Shown here one piece after another: positions 17,666 to 26,465 of a DNA stretch of 64,000 nt. A program made the translations under genes and the position numbers. The notes under the pieces were generated by a model that did not search any database, had not been told where the DNA came from, and saw nothing but the letters and a program-made list of their open reading frames with translations. The DNA is taken from the NCBI RefSeq assembly GCF_030504625.1, contig NZ_JAUKWH010000007.1:1-64000 (forward strand). Direction: 5' to 3'. This DNA is from Neisseria sp. MVDL19-042950 (GTDB lineage: Bacteria > Pseudomonadota > Gammaproteobacteria > Burkholderiales > Neisseriaceae). The stretch's first letter is position 1. Each line of letters opens with the position of its first letter.

Positions 17666-19198
17666 TTAAAGCAGCCCTTCAATCGGCAATATCGACAGTA
17701 TTTTTACCGTTATCCGTTTCCAGAAGCCCGCTTCCGGCTCTTTGGGGTGGATAAGGCGGTCTTCCGGGTCTTGCCATTGCAGTTTGTTGTGTCGGTTTAA
17801 GGTTACTTTATAGGCGTAAGAAGGCGTGGTGTTGACCAGTGTACGCTGCATGTTTTGAGCCAATTCGGGACTTTCGATGACCACGCCCATTTCGGTGTTC
17901 AGGCGGGCGGAGCGGGGGTCGAGGTTGAACGAACCGATAAACACGCGTTGTTGGTCGATGATGAAAGTTTTGGCATGCAGGCTGGTGGCCGAGCTACCGG
18001 TTAAGCCGCGGTCCTTGCTTTTCGGCACGGCATGGCTGGGTTTCAGTTCGTAAAGCTCCACCCCCGATTTCAGCAGCGGCTTGCGGTATTTGGCGTAGCC
18101 GGAATGCACGGCCGCCACATCGGTTGCCTGAAGGGAATTGGTCAGCACGGTAACGCCGACCCCTTGTTTGATCAGTTCGGAAATGGCGCGGCTGCCGGCT
18201 TTGGTCGGCACGAAATAGGGTGATACCAGATAAATTTCTTTTTCGGGCGAACCTAAGGCTTCATCCAATTTTTCGCTGATGAGCGGTTTGCTGCGGTTGC
18301 GGTTGAGCCCTTTGGAAGGATCGTCGCTAATCAATTTGGTTTTGGCGTGCCGCCATGCGATTTGGTTGTTTTTAATCGCTTCAAACAGACGAGAGTTTTC
18401 CAAATCGCGGTGGTAGCCGACAAGAATATTGTTTTTGTCGCTGTCGCTGTGGGCAAGCTCGCGGAAGCCTTCGGCGGCATCGGCGCGGGTAATGATGCGT
18501 TCGAGCGGATAAGAAGAGTTGCTCGCCCAATAGCGGTCGAAATCTTCGGAAACTTCGGTAACTACGCGGCCGGTGGCGAGAATGTCCAAATCGGCAAATA
18601 CGGTGTCGTTGCTGACGTTGAAATATTCGTCGCCGATATTACGGCCGCCCACGATGGTGGCATGGTTGTCGGCGGTAAGCGATTTGTTGTGCATGCGGCG
18701 GTTGAGGCGGGGGAAATCAGTGAGGTAGCCGAGCGCGCGCCATTTGCGGGAAAGGAAAGGGTTGAACAGACGGATTTCGATGTTCGGATGGCTGTTGAGC
18801 GCGGTTAATACGTTGTCCAAACCGTTGGTGTTGTTGTCGTCGAGCAGCAGACGCACACGCACGCCGCGCTCGGCCGCACGGTGTAGCATATTGAACAGCA
18901 GCTTGCCCGAAACGTCGTTGTGCCAGATGTAGTATTGGATATCGAGCGTATGGTCGGCCGATTCGATCAATGTCGCACGGGCGACGAACGCGTCGTGGGC
19001 ATCATCCAAAATGTAGATGCCGGAAGTGTCGGCTCCGACATCAGTATCTTCCCCTTGGGTGGGCTTCAAGGCGGATTTCAGGCGCGGAGAAGGCGGCACG
19101 TCGAGATATTGCGTAACGGTGCGGTTCTCCAATGTGGGCAGACTCATGCAGCCGGAAAGGAGGGCAGATATCATTAGGCAGGTAAGTTTAAATTTCAT
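17666..19198 (-). CDS. Phospholipase D family lipoprotein, cardiolipin synthase C-like
   Basis: 510 residues from ATG 19198. Signal peptide with lipobox ALLSGC (Cys 16-17) predicts a lipoprotein. Two HKD motifs: HNKSLTADNHATIVGG (first half) and HAKTFIIDQQRVFIGSFN (second half), each followed by the Gly/Ser-Asn/Arg-N pattern. Members make cardiolipin from phosphatidylglycerol, or hydrolyse phospholipids; ClsC of E. coli is the closest well-known type, but I infer this only from the layout. The much longer frame starting at 19594 overlaps the MFS gene and is not used. Confidence 0.85.
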   Translation of the reverse strand: MKFKLTCLMISALLSGCMSLPTLENRTVTQYLDVPPSPRLKSALKPTQGEDTDVGADTSGIYILDDAHDAFVARATLIESADHTLDIQYYIWHNDVSGKLLFNMLHRAAERGVRVRLLLDDNNTNGLDNVLTALNSHPNIEIRLFNPFLSRKWRALGYLTDFPRLNRRMHNKSLTADNHATIVGGRNIGDEYFNVSNDTVFADLDILATGRVVTEVSEDFDRYWASNSSYPLERIITRADAAEGFRELAHSDSDKNNILVGYHRDLENSRLFEAIKNNQIAWRHAKTKLISDDPSKGLNRNRSKPLISEKLDEALGSPEKEIYLVSPYFVPTKAGSRAISELIKQGVGVTVLTNSLQATDVAAVHSGYAKYRKPLLKSGVELYELKPSHAVPKSKDRGLTGSSATSLHAKTFIIDQQRVFIGSFNLDPRSARLNTEMGVVIESPELAQNMQRTLVNTTPSYAYKVTLNRHNKLQWQDPEDRLIHPKEPEAGFWKRITVKILSILPIEGLL

Positions 19199-19254
19199 CT
19201 GTTTAAAAAGGTGTTTCAGACGGCCTCTGAAACAGGTTGCAAACACCGTGTATT

Positions 19255-20655
19255 TTACCCTTTTTTGACACTTGTCAGGCTGCTGCCGTCCGAGCGGTGC
19301 AAACGGGTAAATATCAGGCTGGATAACAGCGTAATGGTGCCGGTGCCGATAAAGGTGCAGCGGAAGGCAGTGTGCAGGTTTGGCCCGATAAGGCCGCTTT
19401 GGCTCCACCATTGCAGCATCAATGCGCCTAAGGCAATGCCGAAACTCATGGCGAGCTGTTGGTTGACCGCCATCAGGCTGTTGCCGCTGCCCGTTTGATA
19501 AGGGCGTAAATCGGCAATGGTCAGAGTATTCATGGCGGAAAACTGGATGGAGTTGCACACCCCCATCGCCAGCAGCAATACAACCCATAGCCACAAAGGT
19601 GTTTCTGCAACCGGCAGAGCAACCGCCATAATCAGTAAACCGAGTATGCGGGTGTTGGCCACCAATACGTTACGGTAGCCGAAACGGGTCATGATCGGTT
19701 TGATCAGCGGTTTGACCAGCAGCGATGCCAACGCAACCGGAGCAACCAGCCAACCCGACAAGCTGGCACTGAAGCCGAAGGCCACCTGAAAAAGGAGCGG
19801 CAGCAGAAACGGTATGGAGCTGATCCCCAAGCGGCTGGCCAAATTCCCGATAAGGCCGAGCCGGAACGTGCGCACCTGAAATAAATGTGCGGCATACAGC
19901 GGATCTTCATCATGTTTGGCATGCTCGCGGTAGAGCCACAAAGCCGCTATGCCGATGATGGCCGTTAAAGCGGAAAACAATAAAGCATTGGGATGCGTAA
20001 CCAATTCTACCGACAAACTCAAAAAGCAGGCTGCCACGGCAAATAGCAGAAAGCCGAGCATATCGAAACGGCCTCTTTCGCCTTTGATGTTCGGCATGAT
20101 TTTCATAGACATCCAAATACCCAATGCGCCGATGGGCAGGTTCAGCAGGAAAATCCAATGCCAGCTTGCGTATTCCACCAAATAACCGCCTACCAGTGGC
20201 CCGACCACCGGTCCGATGAGGGCGGGCATCACCGCATAATTAATCGCATTTAAGAGCTGTGATTTGTCGTACACCTTCATTAAAGTGAGGCGGGGCACGG
20301 GGGCCAGCATCGAACCCCCTAAACCTTGCACGATACGGGCAATAACCAGCATGGTCAGATTGGGCGCGGCGGCACACAGCAGCGAGCCGGTCATAAACAA
20401 CCCCATTGCCGCCACAAACACATTGCGCGTGCCGAAACGGTCAACCAAATAGCCGCTCAATGGAATCAGCAAAGCCAATGTCAGCACATAAGCAATAATC
20501 GCAGACTGCATGTTTAACGGCGATTCATTCAGATCAACCGCCATTTTAGGCAGGGCGGTATTCAGTATCGTGGCATCAAGCATTTGCATGAAAATAGCAA
20601 TCGCCAGCAACATTGGCAGCCACCGCGACGGAGTGGGCATAGGTATATTATCCAT
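19255..20655 (-). CDS. MFS multidrug exporter, DHA2 (EmrB/MdtD) type
   Basis: 466 residues, about 14 membrane segments. QMLDATILNTALP in the first segment and DRFGTRNVF in the first cytoplasmic loop, with RIVQGLGGSMLAPVPR as motif C region, are the DHA2 drug:H+ antiporter pattern (E. coli MdtD is the nearest layout). No partner membrane-fusion protein lies next to it, so it may act alone. Ends 56 bp before the lipoprotein gene on the same strand; a single DUS lies between them. Substrate unknown. Confidence 0.88.
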   Translation of the reverse strand: MDNIPMPTPSRWLPMLLAIAIFMQMLDATILNTALPKMAVDLNESPLNMQSAIIAYVLTLALLIPLSGYLVDRFGTRNVFVAAMGLFMTGSLLCAAAPNLTMLVIARIVQGLGGSMLAPVPRLTLMKVYDKSQLLNAINYAVMPALIGPVVGPLVGGYLVEYASWHWIFLLNLPIGALGIWMSMKIMPNIKGERGRFDMLGFLLFAVAACFLSLSVELVTHPNALLFSALTAIIGIAALWLYREHAKHDEDPLYAAHLFQVRTFRLGLIGNLASRLGISSIPFLLPLLFQVAFGFSASLSGWLVAPVALASLLVKPLIKPIMTRFGYRNVLVANTRILGLLIMAVALPVAETPLWLWVVLLLAMGVCNSIQFSAMNTLTIADLRPYQTGSGNSLMAVNQQLAMSFGIALGALMLQWWSQSGLIGPNLHTAFRCTFIGTGTITLLSSLIFTRLHRSDGSSLTSVKKG

Positions 20656-20661
20656 AGGCTG

Positions 20662-20712
20662 GGAGGCCGTCTGAAAAGTTCAATTATTCGGAGGTTGTTT
20701 TCAGACGGCCTT
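20662..20712. repeat. Inverted DUS pair upstream of the MFS gene
   Basis: GGAGGCCGTCTGAAAA and TTTTCAGACGGCC with a loop of about 23 bases. The following 20,713-20,985 holds no gene I can support; short open frames there have neither start signals nor recognisable products. Confidence 0.7.
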
Positions 20713-20987
20713 TGGGGATTAAGGTACCGGTAAGAGATTATCGTATTGTATATCGGCAGAAATTGTTATCAAGATTTGGAGGTATTTACATTGCGGACTG
20801 CATAGCCGATGAAACGGGGGCAGGTTGGAAAGGAATGCAGCTATGCCGAGGTTTTCATTCTTCAACTAAAAGAAGATTTTGCTTGGAAGCAGATGGCAAT
20901 TCGCTTTATCCCAAAGTTGAATTTTTCTGATTTTGAAAGCAGCGGCGAGAATAAGAAGATAAAGAGATGTTTGATTTCCGTACATAG

Positions 20988-21019
20988 AAAAAAGCCTGAA
21001 CAATTTGTTCAGGCTTTTA
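20988..21019 (-). terminator. Original terminator of the tRNA-Asn gene, now left of attL
   Basis: AAAAGCCTGAACAA / TTGTTCAGGCTTTT stem whose U tract lies on the minus-strand side. It sits in the same relation to attL as the hairpin at 33201 does to the intact tRNA, so it is the pre-insertion terminator of that tRNA. Confidence 0.65.
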
Positions 21020-21023
21020 AATC

Positions 21024-21068
21024 TGGCTCCCCGACCTGGGCTCGAACCAGGGACCTGCGGATTAACAG
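21024..21068. repeat. attL: 45-bp direct repeat of the tRNA-Asn 3' part
   Basis: Identical over 45 bp to 33234-33278, covering the CCA end, T-arm, variable loop and anticodon arm up to the GTT anticodon of tRNA-Asn. After 21068 the sequence departs from the tRNA. This is the left boundary of the island. Confidence 0.9.
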
Positions 21069-21266
21069 ACCAAAGATAAAAATATAACTAATTGATAATG
21101 CTAAGTAGTGATGTTTGCACATTCAGTCATGTACAGCACTTATCAGCTTATTTTAGGTACAAATAAGACGCACCCAATGAACGAAAATTTAAGCATCTTT
21201 TTTTATATGTTGGATGTTTAAATTTTCGTTTTTTTCTTTCCATAATCGTTGTGAAAGGAGCATCAT

Positions 21267-21818
21267 TTGAAAAAAATTCTGCTGGTACTGCTGCTGGCGC
21301 TGACCTCCTCAAAAGCCACTGCGGCAGGTATCTACCCTGAATACCAAGTGCTGATTGAAAAACACGTAACATTGCAGGGTTTAGATAAAAACCTTGTCTG
21401 GGCGGTGATATATGCGAAAAGTCGAAGCAATCGTAATGCTACATCTCATAAAAATGCCCGTGGATTGATGCAGGTGATTCCGCCGACAGTAGCACGAATG
21501 GGTGTGAATCCGAAGCATCTATACGACCCTGAGCAAAACATCATTGCAGGTACACGTTACTTGTGCTTCTTGAATGATCGTTTTAACAGCAATTTTGACC
21601 ATATTGTTGCTGCATACAACGTCGGTGAAGGCGCAGTTGATAAGTACCACGGCATTCTGCCGTATCGCGAGACATGCAAGTATGTTGTGTAAGTGCGCAA
21701 CCGTTATGCGCGGTTGAGCGGAAACGCCTTTTTTGCCACAACACCGATAAAAGCAGTTGCCAAGGCTGCCGATAAAGGCAATGAATATCTGCTGTTGTGC
21801 GGGTTGAAGAGCCGCTAA
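21267..21818 (+). pseudogene. Conjugation-type lytic transglycosylase (VirB1/TrbN-like), inactivated
   Basis: TTG start behind GAAAGGAG, signal peptide (MKKILLVLLLALTSS...ATAAG), then an SLT domain: LVWAVIYAKSRSNRNATS, NARGLMQVIP, NIIAGTRYL and VAAYNVGEGAV. In the family the segment reads AESxxNP; here the catalytic Glu is Lys (AAA for GAA) and Pro is Arg. The frame stops at a TAA at 21690-21692 in the middle of the conserved YVxxVRNRYARLSG block and continues open behind it to a second TAA at 21816. Such enzymes open peptidoglycan for type IV secretion. Both the substitution and the stop indicate loss of function. Confidence 0.75.
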
Positions 21819-21961
21819 AAGTTTACGCTTCTTGGGATGTATTTGAAGAATTTTAGTTTTGCCTTCGTGCAATGTCTTCCGGTTTGATGCCGGTTTTTTT
21901 ATGTCTGCCGCGATTGTGCGGCTTTTCTTTTTGGAGATTAGCATGATTTTAATTAGCCCGA

Positions 21962-22186
21962 ATGCCCGTCAATGGTGCAAAGCCGTTGCGCTCGGCTCAA
22001 TTTACAATGGCTGCTAACGGTTTGAGTGATCTTGAAAGTGGATTGAGAGATTTCTTTACTAGTTTCTATGGCGTCTATACGATTATTGCTTATTTTATAA
22101 TTTTGTTTATGATAGTTCACATCTTTTTTGATCTTATTTATAGATATTTAAAATTATTTTTATCAAAGGAAAAAGCATGCCGCTGA
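21962..22186 (+). CDS. Small membrane protein next to the relaxase, possibly frameshifted
   Basis: 74 residues with one long membrane segment (VYTIIAYFIILFMIVHIFFDLI). It overlaps the relaxase start by 10 bases (KEKACR against ATGCCGCTG). The N-terminal part reads poorly; an ATG at 21943 with a good ribosome site (TTGGAGATTAGC) opens another frame (ARQWCKAVALG) that looks like a signal peptide start and would join this frame near 22000 after a 1-base shift. It may be the remnant of a pilin-like or mobilization protein. Function not recognised. Confidence 0.4.
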   Translation: MPVNGAKPLRSAQFTMAANGLSDLESGLRDFFTSFYGVYTIIAYFIILFMIVHIFFDLIYRYLKLFLSKEKACR

Positions 22187-23221
22187 ACTGCAATATCGAC
22201 GATTGGTTTTTAGGCTATAAAACCCGCACCGTAAAAGGCAGAGACACCGGGTTGTCATTCAGCAATGGTTGCAACAAACCTATTAAGCCGCTCAAGCCCG
22301 GCAGCGGCTTGGCCAACCTGCAGGCGGCGCTCAAACACTCGGAAGTAATGGTCAAAATACCGAAGCGGCTCAGTAATCACTCAAAAGGTATGCGCAGGGT
22401 ACGTAACCATTTAGATTACGTCTCCTGCAACGGCGAAATCACACTGGAAACTCAAGACGGCGAAAAGCTCAACGGTAAAAAAGCTATAAACGACCTAACC
22501 CGAGACCGGCATAAGCTCAATATTCCCGAAGAAAGAAAATATCGTGAAGCGTTCAATATCATCCTGTCCATGCCTGGACACATTGACCCTGACGCAGTAT
22601 TGAATGCCGCCCGAAAATTTGCCGCCAAACAGTTCGACGGCCACCAATACGCTTTCGGGCTCCATCACGAAGCCCTCTGCCCCGGCGAGCCGAAGCATCC
22701 GCATGTGCACTTGTGTGTATTGATGCGTGACGAGTTTGGCTAACGGCTCAATCCGCATAAAAATGACTTATTTGAATGGCGCGCCCACTTTGCCTAAAGG
22801 CTGCGTGAAGAAGGAGTTCAATGTGCAGCCACTAGGCGACAACACCGTGGTCAAACACAAAAGCTTGAAAACAGCCTGCTGAGAGCCATGAGCCAACGTG
22901 GTGTATTGGACAGTGTGCATAAACAGTAAGCCATTGAGCTGATTAAAGAGGTTAAAAACAGCGATCGCCCAAAGCATCCTTTTTTGAACTATGCAGACGT
23001 GTGGCATCATTGTGTCGGAATACGAGGCCATCGCCAAAGAGTTGTACAAAATGGGGCACAAATCGGAAGCCAAAATTATCAGCGGCTTGGCCAAAGAAGT
23101 TGCCGGGCAGGGTTTTGATACTAAGGCGCAAATGCAATTTGATCAAACTATCGGAAAGAATCATGCTATGAGTGCGCTGATACAAGAGAGTGGAATAGAT
23201 GGAGCAGCAAGAGAGCATTGA
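22177..23221 (+). pseudogene. Relaxase/mobilization nuclease, broken by stops and a frameshift
   Basis: The open N-terminal 188 residues end with the histidine triad region of mobilization relaxases (FGLHHEALC...HPHVHLCVLM). A TAA interrupts at 22741 just after DEFG, a second in-frame TAA at 22795; similar coding sense continues in shifted frames (SLLRAMSQRGVLDSVHK with another stop, then YEAIAKELYKMGHKSEAKII up to 23221). Relaxases nick oriT and pilot DNA in conjugation; this one lacks a continuous C-terminal part. The region 23,222-23,335 after it is very A+T-rich and holds no gene. Confidence 0.75.
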
Positions 23222-23335
23222 AAAAATAGCTAAACAAAGAATATAATAATCCATATAATTTAAAAAAATTAATATTATTTTACGTAAAATACCTTGCAAA
23301 GATTTAAATAGATGCTATTATCAAACAGCATTGAT

Positions 23336-23354
23336 ATTAATGATAATTATTATT
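23336..23354 (+). promoter_or_regulatory. Fur-box-like sequence upstream of the RiPP precursor
   Basis: ATTAATGATAATTATTATT agrees with the 19-bp Fur consensus (GATAATGATAATCATTATC) at 15 positions and overlaps a possible promoter (TTGATA at 23331, TATTAA about 17 bases later). It lies about 100 bp before the precursor ATG. Because the whole stretch is A+T-rich, a chance match is possible. Confidence 0.35.
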
Positions 23355-23456
23355 ATTAATATTATTATTATTTAATATAATTTTAAAAAATTATCGTTAT
23401 ATGAAATGCAATATTTGTTTGATTAAACTTTAATCTATTGAAAGGTAGGTCATATC

Positions 23457-23567
23457 ATGAAATACGGTAAAGTTCTCTCTAAAAGCATTAAAGCCCTGAA
23501 AACTCTGCAAGCTAATCAGTCACGAGGCAATTGCGCTTCTTGTAACAACTCTTCTATTAACGCTTAG
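23457..23567 (+). CDS. Azole-RiPP (TOMM) precursor peptide, 36 residues
   Basis: ATG 23457 follows GAAAGGTAGGTCATATC. The peptide has a basic amphipathic leader (MKYGKVLSKSIKALKTLQ) and a short tail rich in heterocyclizable and polar residues, NCASCNNSSINA: two Cys (26, 29) and three Ser (28, 32, 33). The leader resembles that of microcin B17 (G-x-V-L-S...A-L-K pattern). It is directly followed by a hairpin and then by McbB-, McbC- and McbD-like genes, which fixes its role. The expected product has Cys, and perhaps Ser, turned into thiazole or oxazole rings and the leader removed by a protease encoded elsewhere (TldD/E in the microcin B17 case). Extent of modification and cleavage site cannot be read from sequence. 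Confidence 0.85.
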   Translation: MKYGKVLSKSIKALKTLQANQSRGNCASCNNSSINA

Positions 23568-23573
23568 CTAATC

Positions 23574-23607
23574 AATCCCCCTAATGCGCTTTCGTATTAG
23601 GGGGATT
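23574..23607 (+). terminator. Attenuator hairpin between precursor and modification genes
   Basis: A 12-bp perfect stem (AATCCCCCTAAT / ATTAGGGGGATT) extended by three more pairs around a CTTT loop, starting 7 bp after the precursor stop. The following ATTATTTATC is only moderately T-rich, so partial read-through is expected. This would give more precursor mRNA than enzyme mRNA, as between sagA and sagB in streptolysin S operons. Confidence 0.75.
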
Positions 23608-23651
23608 ATTTATCAAAATTATTGTTCAACTAAGGATATGGGCGACAATTT

Positions 23652-24476
23652 ATGTACTGCATACCAAACTTCGGCTTATCACGATTCGATGGTGGGTTGT
23701 TAATACAGACTCCGAAAGGCTTTTTTGAAATAACCAACAGTAGAGTATGTGAAATTATTTTGTCTTTGCCCCGTAGCGGTGGACTAATAGAGGATGTTGA
23801 AGTTATTCAACTTTTGGAAAGGGGTGAAGAAAATGATAGTCAAGAAGTTATGTCTTATTTGGTAGAGACATTAGGTATCATAGCTAAAACCAACATATCA
23901 AATAAATCTTCTTTAGTAATGACAACTTCTTCAATATGGGCTGATGTTGCCCGTTATTTGGATTTTGATGTCATAGAAAAGATGGAGGTTCAGCCTGGAA
24001 AAATTAATGTAATGATTTTTGAAGGTGCTCCTGAGGAAAGAATTATTGATGCGGCTATACAAGAATTATCTGAGAATGATCAATTAATCATTGGTTTTTG
24101 TGCTCGAAGTAATTTCGTAATAAGCTCCACATGGTTCCGTAATTCGGGATTACCATGTCCTCTTTGCACTGTTGATTTTTCTTTAGATAGAGTTTTTTTT
24201 GATCCGCATGATGCAGGAATGGGACTTTCGGATGTGTATGATTTTGTGAGGAGCTTAAATGTAAAAGAGCCAAGCATTTCTCTTCGAAAAACAGATATAG
24301 CTTTCTTATTGCGGTATGTTAAACAGTATATAGAGTCCTTATCAGGAATCGGTTTCGGTGCTTTCTCTCCTTTTGATCCTTTATTTACATCAGTGATTGA
24401 TTTGGCAGAATTAAATCGTCAATTGGTACGTATTCCTCTTTCACCTCTTTGTAATTGTATTAAACATCAAATTTAA
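23652..24476 (+). CDS. McbB-like E1-superfamily zinc protein of the TOMM synthetase
   Basis: 274 residues. The first 85 residues have the strand-and-winged-helix look of a RiPP recognition element (IQTPKGFFEITNS, then helices to LVETLGIIAKT). The C-terminal part carries paired cysteines CPLC (169 and 172) and CNC (267 and 269), the pattern of the structural zinc site in McbB/ocin-ThiF-type partner proteins. Such proteins bind the leader peptide and hand the core to the YcaO protein; they do not themselves use ATP. First gene after the hairpin; next gene starts 29 bp later. Shine-Dalgarno is weak. Identification rests on position and the Cys pattern as much as on sequence. Confidence 0.75.
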   Translation: MYCIPNFGLSRFDGGLLIQTPKGFFEITNSRVCEIILSLPRSGGLIEDVEVIQLLERGEENDSQEVMSYLVETLGIIAKTNISNKSSLVMTTSSIWADVARYLDFDVIEKMEVQPGKINVMIFEGAPEERIIDAAIQELSENDQLIIGFCARSNFVISSTWFRNSGLPCPLCTVDFSLDRVFFDPHDAGMGLSDVYDFVRSLNVKEPSISLRKTDIAFLLRYVKQYIESLSGIGFGAFSPFDPLFTSVIDLAELNRQLVRIPLSPLCNCIKHQI

Positions 24477-24505
24477 AGTTTAAATAGTAAATAAGGTAAA
24501 GAATA

Positions 24506-25291
24506 ATGCATGAGCTTGAATTAAATTTGGCTGCTGATTATATCGATCAATCAATCTTCAAAGATAATTATATTTTCCATTCTCGTAGCCATAATCGTGA
24601 AAATAAATATTTGGCTGTTGTACCTCGGCCTATGACTTATCTAGGTGTTGAACATCTCAAACTTTTAGAGTTTCCGGAACATTATTTTGGTGGGCAAATA
24701 TTAGAAAGAAATGTAACTGATTTTTCTCCATTAATTGAAAGAAAGCCTTCAGCAACGTTCTTTAGAAATGATCAGAAAATGACTTATAAGCAATTGATGA
24801 CTCTTTTGTCACAAGCATTTGGAGAATCTAATTCTGATCTTCATACGCGGCCTTACCCTAGCGGAGGAGGTATGTATAGTGGGCAAGTAATTTTATATGC
24901 AAAAGCTATAGATGGATTAGATAAGGGTAGTTATCATTTCTTACCTAAATCTCATAAACTAGAGCGATTGAATGCGAAATCAGAAGAAGTGATAGAAAAG
25001 CATTTATTCCTTGGGGCAAATGAAAAATTTCTAGATTATTCTTTCTTTATTCTATATTCAATAATGCCAGTATTTACAATAGCAAAATATGGAATGAGAG
25101 GATATCGCTTATCTTGTATTGAAATAGGCTCAATGTATCAGGCGCTAATTATGAAGTCTGAAAAAATGGGGTTGAGATCTAGAGTATGGGGTGGCTTCAA
25201 TGATGAACAATTATCACTCACTTTAGGGGTTGATCCTCGTGTGGTGTGGCCGGTTGTATGCCACTTGGTTGGTTGGGAGAATAAAGAATGA
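24506..25291 (+). CDS. SagB/McbC-type FMN-dependent azoline dehydrogenase
   Basis: 261 residues, nitroreductase fold. FMN-binding RPYPSGGGMYSGQ (115-127), then AKYGMRGYRLSCIEIGSMYQA (split; 193-213) with the Lys-Tyr pair (194-195) reported as important in TOMM dehydrogenases, and a C-terminal GGFNDEQLSLTLGVDP (FxDxxlxxxLGlDp pattern). It oxidises azolines to aromatic azoles, which implies that the product contains thiazoles or oxazoles rather than only azolines. Start preceded by TAAGGTAAAGAATA. Its stop overlaps the YcaO ATG (ATGA), so the two proteins are translationally coupled. Confidence 0.88.
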   Translation: MHELELNLAADYIDQSIFKDNYIFHSRSHNRENKYLAVVPRPMTYLGVEHLKLLEFPEHYFGGQILERNVTDFSPLIERKPSATFFRNDQKMTYKQLMTLLSQAFGESNSDLHTRPYPSGGGMYSGQVILYAKAIDGLDKGSYHFLPKSHKLERLNAKSEEVIEKHLFLGANEKFLDYSFFILYSIMPVFTIAKYGMRGYRLSCIEIGSMYQALIMKSEKMGLRSRVWGGFNDEQLSLTLGVDPRVVWPVVCHLVGWENKE

Positions 25292-26442
25292 TAGGTTCTT
25301 ATTTTCCGCGTTTTTATATAGTGAACTCTGCAAATCTTGATCTACCTTCGATTATAATCGGCCGCATGGGGGAGACAAAGGGAAGTACTGCAACAGGTTA
25401 TGATAGAAAAACAATTATTAGATCTGCGGGTGAGGCTTTAGAGCGGCAAGTTGGTTTTAGCCAACTGCCAATGAGTGGAATATGTAGGAAATTAAATCAG
25501 TTGGAATACCCTCTGCAGCAATGGTTTAAAACTCTTTTTGGTAGGCAAAATAAGCCAGGCACTGATGAGCATGAATTTTCTTGTGTTGAAGCCTTCCGAT
25601 TAAATGACAATAAAAAATTTATAGTACCATCTATCCCATTTACTTTATCACCACATCAAGACAATCATTTTATGCCACATCGGGACAGTTCTGGCTGCGC
25701 CATTCATAGTAACAGTGATTTGGCTCTGGAAAGTGCTGTTGCGGAATTAATAGAACGGCAAGGGTTAACTTTATTTTGGTACTTTGGCCATCTTAATCAT
25801 AGTGTGGATTTGAGTGAAGGATTTCTTAAAAAAGAGGAGTACTATGAAATATTGCCATTATTAAATTGGTATAGGTCTAATGTGAGGGCAAAAATATACC
25901 TATTTGATATATCAGTATTGCTACCATATAGAAGTATATTGGCTATATATGTAGATGAAAGTGGCCCTATCCATTTTGCTGCTGGTGGAGCGGCTAGTAA
26001 AAATGTAACTCAGGCAGTTAAAAAAGCATTAATTGAGTTATATCAAGCTTATACTTTAACTTATCAGAATGTTATTACAAAAAAAACGGAGCTTGATATA
26101 TCAGAAACTCAAGATAATCTAACAAAAGGTTATTTGCAATTTAATAACACTAAAAATGCAACTTATTTTATTAATTTAGCTATAGAAAATAATGTAACTC
26201 TAAACACCTTCTACTCTCCTCCAGAAAATGTTAAAAATATTAATGCAGTAGATGTTTTTGTACATAAGCAGGAAGTTTCTTTTGGCAAATATCTAGATTC
26301 TCTAACTTATATATCTACCTTTTGTATTCCAGGATTTCCTTGTATGACTATTGAAGGGAGTGCATCAAGGACGGAGTTGGAAGCAGCTATTTTTTTTGGG
26401 TATAACACACAGATCAATTTTGGCCCAGTCCCATTTGCATAG
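25288..26442 (+). CDS. YcaO-domain cyclodehydratase (McbD-like)
   Basis: 384 residues. The two ATP/Mg segments of YcaO proteins are present: EALER (49-53) after a Gly/Ser/Thr-rich strand, and SSGCAIHSNS...AELIERQ with ExxER at 153-157. The C terminus ends FGPVPFA, a short Pro-rich tail like the PxPxP ends that reach the active site in azole cyclodehydratases. YcaO phosphorylates the peptide amide oxygen with ATP so that Cys or Ser side chains close into azolines. It overlaps the dehydrogenase by 4 bases. The A+T-rich codon use matches its neighbours. Confidence 0.9.
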   Translation: MIGSYFPRFYIVNSANLDLPSIIIGRMGETKGSTATGYDRKTIIRSAGEALERQVGFSQLPMSGICRKLNQLEYPLQQWFKTLFGRQNKPGTDEHEFSCVEAFRLNDNKKFIVPSIPFTLSPHQDNHFMPHRDSSGCAIHSNSDLALESAVAELIERQGLTLFWYFGHLNHSVDLSEGFLKKEEYYEILPLLNWYRSNVRAKIYLFDISVLLPYRSILAIYVDESGPIHFAAGGAASKNVTQAVKKALIELYQAYTLTYQNVITKKTELDISETQDNLTKGYLQFNNTKNATYFINLAIENNVTLNTFYSPPENVKNINAVDVFVHKQEVSFGKYLDSLTYISTFCIPGFPCMTIEGSASRTELEAAIFFGYNTQINFGPVPFA

Positions 26443-26465
26443 TGAATAGCGTAAAAGGTATAAAC

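Noticed and set aside
19199-19594. N-terminal extension of the phospholipase-D family gene
   Set aside because: It overlaps the MFS gene on the same strand; the ATG at 19198 begins a clean lipoprotein signal peptide.
20713-20985. Short plus-strand ORFs between the MFS gene and attL
   Set aside because: No ribosome site, no recognisable product; one reads on through the terminator and the tRNA fragment.
23222-23456. A+T repeats of ATT/TTA upstream of the precursor considered as a CRISPR-like or replication iteron array
   Set aside because: No regular repeat-spacer spacing; simple A+T-rich promoter region is enough. No CRISPR array was found anywhere in the window.
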